Assembly: GCA_035296325.1 (NCBI GenBank)
Contig: DATHBD010000017.1
Coordinates: 23,414-87,413, forward strand
DNA from: DATHBD01 sp035296325
GTDB lineage: Bacteria > Actinomycetota > Actinomycetes > Mycobacteriales > Micromonosporaceae
Direction of reading: 5' to 3'
Length of the DNA: 64,000 bases
A program made the position numbers and the translations under genes. This document shows positions 58,684-64,000 of this stretch, one piece after another. Below the pieces are notes generated by a model. It did no database searches and was not told the DNA's origin. It saw nothing but the letters and a program-made list of their open reading frames with translations. How positions within the stretch are numbered: position 1 is the first letter of the stretch; every line of letters starts with the position of its first letter.

Positions 58684-59137
58684 TCACGGTCTCCCTGACG
58701 TGCAGCACGTACCCCCACAGTGCACCGAACAGCACCCCCAGCGCCGCCAGCGACCAGTGCAGAAACCCGCCGACGAGCAGCCCCAGCGGCACCAGCGCGC
58801 CGGCCGGCCACGCCCACGCGCGGCGCAGCATCGCGGCGAGCACGACCGCGACCCCGGCCAGGCCCACGACCAGCCAGATCGCTCCCGTTGCGGACGAGCC
58901 GGCCAGCCGTGCGAGCGGGCCGATCGCCAGCAGCAGCACCAGCGCCTGAACCACCAGGGCGGCCGCCCCCACTCCCCGCACCGCGCCCGCCGGATTGCGC
59001 AGGCCCGACCCACCCGACGGCCCAGGTCCGCCCGACGGGCCCGATTCGGCCGACGGCCCAGGTCCGCCCGCCGGGCCCGATTCGGCCGGCGTGCCGGGGT
59101 CCGGCCGCCGCGGTGCGTCCGGTGGCGGCTCGCTCAC
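58658..59137 (-). CDS. DUF4233 membrane protein
   Basis: A 159-residue membrane protein found next to folC in actinobacteria; function unknown. The first 45 residues are Gly/Pro/Ser repeats (coded by two 36-bp units at 59016-59087). Four hydrophobic helices follow (ALVVQALVLLLAIGPLARL, TGAIWLVVGLAGVAVVLAAM, WPAGALVPLGLLVGGFL, LAALGVLFGALWGYVLHV). The GTG at 59137 overlaps the folC stop. Its 3' end overlaps the end of the VOC-fusion gene by 26 bases on the opposite strand. Confidence 0.88.
   Translation of the reverse strand: MSEPPPDAPRRPDPGTPAESGPAGGPGPSAESGPSGGPGPSGGSGLRNPAGAVRGVGAAALVVQALVLLLAIGPLARLAGSSATGAIWLVVGLAGVAVVLAAMLRRAWAWPAGALVPLGLLVGGFLHWSLAALGVLFGALWGYVLHVRETVTSDGSPNA
59016..59087 (-). 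repeat. 36-bp direct repeat, two copies, in the DUF4233 gene
   Basis: Two copies starting at 59016 and 59052 differ at one base. They code a 12-residue Gly/Pro/Ser unit at the start of the DUF4233 protein and keep the frame. Confidence 0.85.
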
Positions 59138-60474
59138 CGCCGCAGCAGCTTCCGAGCGTCCGCCACGGTCACCACCGAGCCGGTCACCACCACGCCGACG
59201 CTGCTGATCCCGGCATCCACATCCGACTCGGCAAGCACAATGGCTGCGGCGATCGCGTCCGGCAGATCCCGCTCGACCTGGACCCGGTCCTCGCCGAAGA
59301 CCTCGTACGCGAGCTGGCCGAGCTGCGCCGCCGACATCGCCCGCGGCGAGCTGTTGCGGCTCACCACAACGGCATCCACGGCGGGCTCCAGAATCTCGAG
59401 CATGCTCCGGGCGTCCTTGTCCGCGAGCACGGCGATCACCGCCACCAGGCGACGGAACGCGAACTCCTCGCCCAACGCGGTCGCCGTGGCCGCCATGCCG
59501 GCCGGGTTGTGCGCCGCGTCGAGCAGGATGGTCGGCGAGGTGCGGACCCGTTCCAGCCGCCCCGGCGACGTCGCGCCGGCCATGCCGGCGCGCACCACCT
59601 CCGGGTCGAGGGCCCGCTCGCCGCCGGCGCCAAGGAACGCCTCGACGGCGGCCAGCGCAAGGGAGGCGTTCTGTGCCTGGTGGGCGCCGTGCAGCGGAAG
59701 GAACACGTCGTCGTACACGCCGGAAAGACCCTGCAAGGTGAGCACCTGACCGCCAACCGCGACGGAACGGTGCAACACACCGAACTCGCTCCCCTCCCGG
59801 GCGATCGTCGCGTCGACCTCCAGGCACCGCTCCAGGATGGGCCGCATCGCCTCGTCCGGCTGGGCGGCGCAGATCAGCGTCGCGCCCTTGCTCACGATGC
59901 CGACCTTCGCCAGCGCGATGTCGGCGAGGGTGTCCCCCAACCACTCGGTGTGGTCGAGTCCGATCGGCGTGATGACACAGGTGTTCGCTGCGAGCACGTT
60001 CGTCGAGTCGTCCGCGCCGCCGAGCCCGACCTCCACCACCGCGACATCCACCGGAGCGTCCGAGAACGCCGCGAATGCCATCGCGGTGGTCATGTCGAAG
60101 TACGTCAAGGGCTCGTCACCGTCCTGGTCGAGGTAGGCGGCGAGCGGCTCAATCTCGCGGTACACCTCCACGAAGCGCTCTTCACCCAGCGCCTCACCCT
60201 CGATCGCGATGCGCTCCCGGACGGTTTCCAGATGCGGACTGGTGTACCGGCCCGTACGCACCCCGTGCGCGCGCAGCAGCGAGTCGATGATCCGAGCTGT
60301 CGAGGTCTTGCCGTTCGTGCCACTGAGATGGATCGCCGGGTACGCCCGCTGCGGGCTGCCCATGAGGTCCAGCAGACCACCGATGCGCCCGATGTCGAAG
60401 ACCATGCGGGTGTACCCACGCTCGGAAAGCTCCTGCGTGACCGCCTCGTACTCCGCCGCGCCGGCCCTGCTCAC
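59134..60474 (-). CDS. folC: Folylpolyglutamate / dihydrofolate synthase
   Basis: Adds glutamate to folates, and in many bacteria makes dihydrofolate. The 446-residue enzyme has the ATP loop LSGTNGKTSTARIID, TSPHLETVRERI, EVGLGGADDSTN and GLDHTEWLG, and the C-terminal Mur-ligase part with ILLDAAHNPAGM. The GTG at 60474 has AAAGG about nine bases upstream; it lies 52 bases after valS, and its stop overlaps the DUF4233 start. Confidence 0.95.
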   Translation of the reverse strand: MSRAGAAEYEAVTQELSERGYTRMVFDIGRIGGLLDLMGSPQRAYPAIHLSGTNGKTSTARIIDSLLRAHGVRTGRYTSPHLETVRERIAIEGEALGEERFVEVYREIEPLAAYLDQDGDEPLTYFDMTTAMAFAAFSDAPVDVAVVEVGLGGADDSTNVLAANTCVITPIGLDHTEWLGDTLADIALAKVGIVSKGATLICAAQPDEAMRPILERCLEVDATIAREGSEFGVLHRSVAVGGQVLTLQGLSGVYDDVFLPLHGAHQAQNASLALAAVEAFLGAGGERALDPEVVRAGMAGATSPGRLERVRTSPTILLDAAHNPAGMAATATALGEEFAFRRLVAVIAVLADKDARSMLEILEPAVDAVVVSRNSSPRAMSAAQLGQLAYEVFGEDRVQVERDLPDAIAAAIVLAESDVDAGISSVGVVVTGSVVTVADARKLLRR

Positions 60475-60526
60475 AGGATTGCCTTTCGTTCGCGACTGCG
60501 GGGCTCGCTCCGCTCACTCCTCGCGC

Positions 60527-63175
60527 TCACAGGGCCTCCAGCTGGCCGGCGATCCGCGCGAGATCATCCTCGGCAACCGCGAGCCGCTCCCGGATCTTCG
60601 CCACCACCGCCTCCGGCGCCTTGCCGACGAACGCGGCGTTGCCCAGTTTGGCCCGGCACTGGGTCGCCTCCTTCTCCGCCGCCGCGCGGTCCTTGTCCAG
60701 GCGGGCCCGTTCCGCGGCGACATCGATGGTGCCCCGGGTGTCGAGCGCCACGGTGACGCCGCCGGCCACCGAAAGGCTCGCGCTGGCGGTGAAGTCGTCG
60801 GGTGCTGTCTCCAATCGGGCCAGTGAGCGGATCAGCGGCTCTTGTCGTGCCAGGCCCGCGGAGTCCAGCCCGACCAACCGCGCCGCCACCCGTTGCCCCG
60901 GCCGCAGGCCCTGGTCGGCGCGGAACCTGCGCACTTCGGTCACCACCCGCTGCAGGGACGCGATCTCCGCCTCGGCGGCACCGTCGATCCGCTGCCGATC
61001 GGGGGTCGGCCAGGCGGCGACGACGATCGAGGGCGTCGCCGCGTCCCGGCCCGGCAGCGACGTCCACAGCTCCTCGGTGACGAACGGCATGATCGGGTGA
61101 AGCAGCCGCAGCAGGCTGTCCAGCACGTGCCCCAGGACCCGCCGGGTGCGGTCGGCCTCCGGCGAGTCGCTCCCGCCGCCGAGCACCGGCTTGGTCAGCT
61201 CGAGGTACCAGTCACAGACGTCGTCCCAGGCGAAGTGGTACAGCGTGTCGCACACCTTCGCCAGCTCGTACGCCTGGAACTGCTCGTCGATCTGCGCGGT
61301 CACCTGCTGCAGCCGGGACAGGATCCACCGGTCGACCGTGGCCAGCTCCGCCTGCGGCGGCACCTCGCCGGCCACCGTCGCGCCGTTGAGCTGCGCGTAC
61401 CTCGTCGCGTTCCACAGCTTGTTGCAGAAGTTGCGGGAGCCCTGCACCCACTCCTCGCTGACCGGCACGTCGGCGCCGGGATTGGCGCCGCGGGCCAGCG
61501 TGAACCGGGTCGCGTCGGCGCCGAACCGGTCGATCCAGTCCAGCGGGTCGACCACGTTGCCGAACGACTTCGACATCTTCTTGCCGTACTGGTCGCGCAC
61601 CATCCCGTGCAGCATGATCACGTCGAACGGCGGCCGACCGTCCATGGTGTACAGGCCGAACATCATCATCCGGGCCACCCAGAAGAACAGGATGTCGTAC
61701 CCGGTGACCAGCACCGATGTCGGATAGAACCGCTCGAGATCCGCCGTCGCGTCCGGCCACCCGAGCGTCGAGAACGGCCAGAGCGCGCTGGAGAACCAGG
61801 TGTCCAGCACGTCCGGGTCCTGGCGCCAACCGTCCTCTTCGGTGCCCGGCGCGACATCGTCCGGGCCGAGGCAGACCACCTCGCCGTCCGGGCCGTACCA
61901 GACCGGGATCCGGTGGCCCCACCAGAGCTGCCGGGAGATGCACCAGTCGTGCATGTTGTCGACCCACGCGAAGTAACGCTTCTCAAGCTCCTGCGGCTCG
62001 ACCCGCACCCGCCCGTCGCGCACCGCGTCGCCGGCCGCCCGCGCCAGTGGGCCGGTGCGGACGAACCACTGCAGGGAAAGGCGGGGCTCAACCGTGGTAC
62101 GGCAGCGCTGGCAGTGCCCCACGGCGTGCACGTAGGGGCGCTTCTCGGCCACGATGCGCCCCTGCTCGCGGAGCGCCGCGACAATTGCCGGGCGGGCCTC
62201 GTACCGGTCCAGGCCCTGAAACGGCCCGTGCGCAGTGACCACGCCGCGCTCGTCGAGCACCGTGATGCTGGGCAGGTCGTGCCGTTGCCCGATCTCGAAG
62301 TCGTTGGGGTCGTGTGCCGGCGTCACCTTCACGGCGCCGGAGCCGAAGGCCGGGTCCACGTGCTCGTCCGCGACGATCGGAATGCGCCGTCCGGTCAGCG
62401 GCAGTTCGACCTCTCTGCCGACCAGGTGTGCGTAGCGCTCGTCATCCGGATGCACCGCCACCGCCGTGTCGCCCAGCATCGTCTCCGCGCGGGTGGTCGC
62501 CACCACAATGGAGTACTTCCCCTCGCCGTACCGGATCGAGACGAGCTCCCCGTCATCGTCGGAGTGCTCCACCTCGATGTCGGACAGCGCGGTGAGGCAG
62601 CGCGGGCACCAGTTGATGATGCGCTCGGCGCGGTAGATCAGCTCGTCGTCGTACAGCCGCTTGAAGATCGCGCCGACGGCGCGAGACAGCCCCGCGTCCA
62701 TGGTGAAGCGCTCCCGCGTCCAGTCCACGGAGTCACCCAGCCGGCGCATCTGGGCGAGGATCGCGCCGCCCGACTCGTTCTTCCACTGCCAGACCCGCTC
62801 GACGAACTTCTCCCGACCGAGGTCGTGGCGGGAGAGCCCTTCCGCGGCCAGCTGACGCTCCACGACGTTCTGCGTGGCGATACCGGCGTGGTCCATGCCC
62901 GGCAGCCACAGAGCCTCGTACCCACGCATCCGCGCGCGCCGGATCAGCGCGTCCTGCACGGTGTGGTCGAGGGCATGGCCGATATGCAGGGACCCGGTGA
63001 CGTTCGGAGGCGGAAGCACGATCGTGTACGGCGTCCGCCCGCTCGACGCGTCAGCCGTGAAGAGGCCGGCGGCTACCCAGTGCTCGTAGCGTTGCCGCTC
63101 CACCTCCGCCGGGGAGTACTGAGCCGGAAGTGCAGATGCGCGATCGTCGTTGGTGTCCTGCGGCATGTCCGTCAC
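60527..63175 (-). CDS. valS: Valyl-tRNA synthetase
   Basis: Class I synthetase of 882 residues. HIGH is in NVTGSLHIGHALDHT and KMSKS near residue 534 in GKKMSKSFGNVVDP. The editing domain has VVATTRAETMLGDTAVAV. The C-terminal coiled coil (AAERARLDKDRAAAEKEA, then LAVAEDDLARIAGQLEAL) is that of bacterial ValRS. The start may be the GTG at 63175, with TAGACT six bases before it and no ribosome site, or the ATG at 63166 (MPQDTNDD). It heads the valS-folC-DUF4233 unit. I see no T-box in the 77 bases before it. Confidence 0.97.
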   Translation of the reverse strand: MTDMPQDTNDDRASALPAQYSPAEVERQRYEHWVAAGLFTADASSGRTPYTIVLPPPNVTGSLHIGHALDHTVQDALIRRARMRGYEALWLPGMDHAGIATQNVVERQLAAEGLSRHDLGREKFVERVWQWKNESGGAILAQMRRLGDSVDWTRERFTMDAGLSRAVGAIFKRLYDDELIYRAERIINWCPRCLTALSDIEVEHSDDDGELVSIRYGEGKYSIVVATTRAETMLGDTAVAVHPDDERYAHLVGREVELPLTGRRIPIVADEHVDPAFGSGAVKVTPAHDPNDFEIGQRHDLPSITVLDERGVVTAHGPFQGLDRYEARPAIVAALREQGRIVAEKRPYVHAVGHCQRCRTTVEPRLSLQWFVRTGPLARAAGDAVRDGRVRVEPQELEKRYFAWVDNMHDWCISRQLWWGHRIPVWYGPDGEVVCLGPDDVAPGTEEDGWRQDPDVLDTWFSSALWPFSTLGWPDATADLERFYPTSVLVTGYDILFFWVARMMMFGLYTMDGRPPFDVIMLHGMVRDQYGKKMSKSFGNVVDPLDWIDRFGADATRFTLARGANPGADVPVSEEWVQGSRNFCNKLWNATRYAQLNGATVAGEVPPQAELATVDRWILSRLQQVTAQIDEQFQAYELAKVCDTLYHFAWDDVCDWYLELTKPVLGGGSDSPEADRTRRVLGHVLDSLLRLLHPIMPFVTEELWTSLPGRDAATPSIVVAAWPTPDRQRIDGAAEAEIASLQRVVTEVRRFRADQGLRPGQRVAARLVGLDSAGLARQEPLIRSLARLETAPDDFTASASLSVAGGVTVALDTRGTIDVAAERARLDKDRAAAEKEATQCRAKLGNAAFVGKAPEAVVAKIRERLAVAEDDLARIAGQLEAL

Positions 63176-63181
63176 GCACCG

Positions 63182-63187
63182 AGTCTA
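63182..63187 (-). promoter_or_regulatory. -10 box of a probable leaderless valS transcript
   Basis: TAGACT on the minus strand lies six bases before the GTG at 63175. There is no ribosome site between them, which favours a leaderless start at that GTG over the ATG three codons later. Confidence 0.5.
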
Positions 63188-63252
63188 GAACCGTGTCCGG
63201 GTCCCGCCGACCGCCGCCACCCACGCCGACGCCGCAGCGACATGGGAACTGG

Positions 63253-63804
63253 TCACAATGCTGGCCGTGGCACCGCATTCCTCAGTCGTATGCCACTGAA
63301 GCCGAGCGTCGTGGTGACCACCACGTCCCAGAACGGCCACAGGTTGTCGAGCACGCGGAGCTGGATGCCGGCGTCGTGGTGAAGGCGCAGCAGGTCACCG
63401 ACCGGTTCGGGGGGCCCGGTAGGCAGCACCGGCTCGGTACACACCCACGCGTGCGGCTCCGGTTCGCCGAAGGGCAGAAAGCGGTCGGCCGGGAGGCGGT
63501 ACGCATACAGCCGCACCCGTTCGATGGCGGAGAGCCACCCGTACTCGATGGCGTGCACCCGATCCCCGCCACCCGGCCCGAGTACGAACGCCCGGTCGCT
63601 CCGCGTCGTCGTCGGGTTCACCCACGCCATAGCCCGCGGGCAGTCGCGGGGGAACCAGTAATCCGGCGAGCGGGCCGCGTCGACCGCCCACACGTACGGC
63701 TCCGCCTCGCGCGCGGTGCGGGCAACGTGGGGCACGAACCGCCCGATGGTGGGGTCCTCCGAGAAGTGCAGCACCTCTCCCGGCTCCGGTCGCACGCGTG
63801 CCAT
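63253..63804 (-). CDS. DUF6886 family protein
   Basis: A 183-residue protein matching the DUF6886 family; function unknown. The family start VLHFSEDPTIGRFVPHVART is clear, and RDCPRAMAWVNPTTT and RVHAIEYGWLSAIERV follow. It looks cytosolic. The ATG at 63804 begins only 20 bases after the rRNA-operon terminator and has no ribosome site, so how it is transcribed is unclear. The frame continues back into the terminator stem (to 63837) but those codons lack family features. It lies 77 bases upstream of valS. Confidence 0.78.
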   Translation of the reverse strand: MARVRPEPGEVLHFSEDPTIGRFVPHVARTAREAEPYVWAVDAARSPDYWFPRDCPRAMAWVNPTTTRSDRAFVLGPGGGDRVHAIEYGWLSAIERVRLYAYRLPADRFLPFGEPEPHAWVCTEPVLPTGPPEPVGDLLRLHHDAGIQLRVLDNLWPFWDVVVTTTLGFSGIRLRNAVPRPAL

Positions 63805-63824
63805 TACAGCAGAAGGCAGAAATG

Positions 63825-63860
63825 CCAAAGGGGCCACCTCGTTAGAGGTGGCCCCTTTGG
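63825..63860 (-). terminator. Strong terminator after the 5S rRNA gene
   Basis: A perfect 16-bp stem (CCAAAGGGGCCACCTC with GAGGTGGCCCCTTTGG) and a 4-base loop ends the rRNA operon. Downstream on the minus strand is CATTTCT, moderately T-rich. It is the strongest hairpin in the window. Confidence 0.92.
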
Positions 63861-63866
63861 TAAGGA

Positions 63867-63985
63867 GTCCGGCGGCGTCCTACTCTCCCACACTCTCTCG
63901 GGTGCAGTACCATCGGCGCTGGAGGGCTTAGCTTCCGGGTTCGGAATGGGACCGGGCGTTTCCCCTCCGCCATGACCGCCGTAAC
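63867..63985 (-). rRNA. rrf: 5S ribosomal RNA
   Basis: Read on the minus strand it starts GTTACGGCGGTCATGGCGG, has the conserved CCCATTCCGAACCCGGAAG and CGATGGTACTGCACCC, and ends GACGCCGCCGGACTC, which pairs with the start. Length is about 119 bases. It is the last gene of an rRNA operon whose 23S and 16S genes lie to the right of the window. Ends are good to a few bases. Confidence 0.95.
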
Positions 63986-64000
63986 ACAGTGAACACACAC

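Noticed and set aside
60842..63382. An 846-codon open frame antisense to valS
   Set aside because: Same reason: valS has all class I motifs; the antisense frame has none.
63860..64000. tRNA genes near the rRNA operon
   Set aside because: No cloverleaf-like sequence or CCA end is visible; only the 5S gene and its terminator.

Overview
The window is about 70% GC, uses GTG and TTG starts freely, and carries genes that fit an actinobacterium of the Micromonosporaceae type: a type VII secretion mycosin, a DUF397 protein, an actinobacterial ileS T-box leader, a DUF3516 helicase, MptB, and the order rne-rplU-rpmA-obg ... nadD-rsfS. It is ordinary chromosome rather than a mobile island. I see no transposase, integrase, tRNA, CRISPR array or phage gene. 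The one RNA gene is a 5S rRNA at the right edge, read leftwards, so an rRNA operon lies just outside. Species cannot be named from this sequence.

Left part (1-31 kb), mostly accessory. A kynureninase runs off the left edge, next to a Ski2-like helicase. Then come an ESX-type two-gene unit (WXG100-like protein plus mycosin), a Ser/Thr kinase divergent from a solute-binding/VWA fusion, and a three-gene flavin electron-transfer operon (membrane reductase, FMN-binding protein, ApbE). Next are an MFS transporter, a DUF1360 protein, and a short unit in which a small Gly/Asp-rich peptide, a 28-codon repeat ORF and a JmjC-like cupin oxygenase are joined by ATGA overlaps. An orphan histidine kinase, a tandem pair of L,D-transpeptidase lipoproteins, rpsT, holA with a coupled membrane protein, MptB, a DUF2332 remnant, and a second VWA/solute-binding pair without a transporter complete this part.

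Middle and right part (31-64 kb), mostly housekeeping and mostly on the minus strand. It holds comEA-comEC, a DegV protein, nadD, rsfS and a phosphatase-lipoprotein run. It continues with obg-rpmA-rplU-rne, two radical-SAM-linked genes, ndk, T-box-ileS-EamA-PlsC, valS-folC-DUF4233, a DUF6886 protein, and the 5S gene with a strong terminator.

The least explained parts are (i) the peptide/repeat-ORF/cupin unit at 16.47-18.09 kb, which looks like a candidate peptide-modification system, (ii) the solute-binding/VWA proteins that lack any transporter, and (iii) the kinase with a DFG-to-DFS change beside one of them. Several minus-strand genes lack a Shine-Dalgarno sequence and have a TANNNT box 6-8 nt before the start, as expected of leaderless transcripts.
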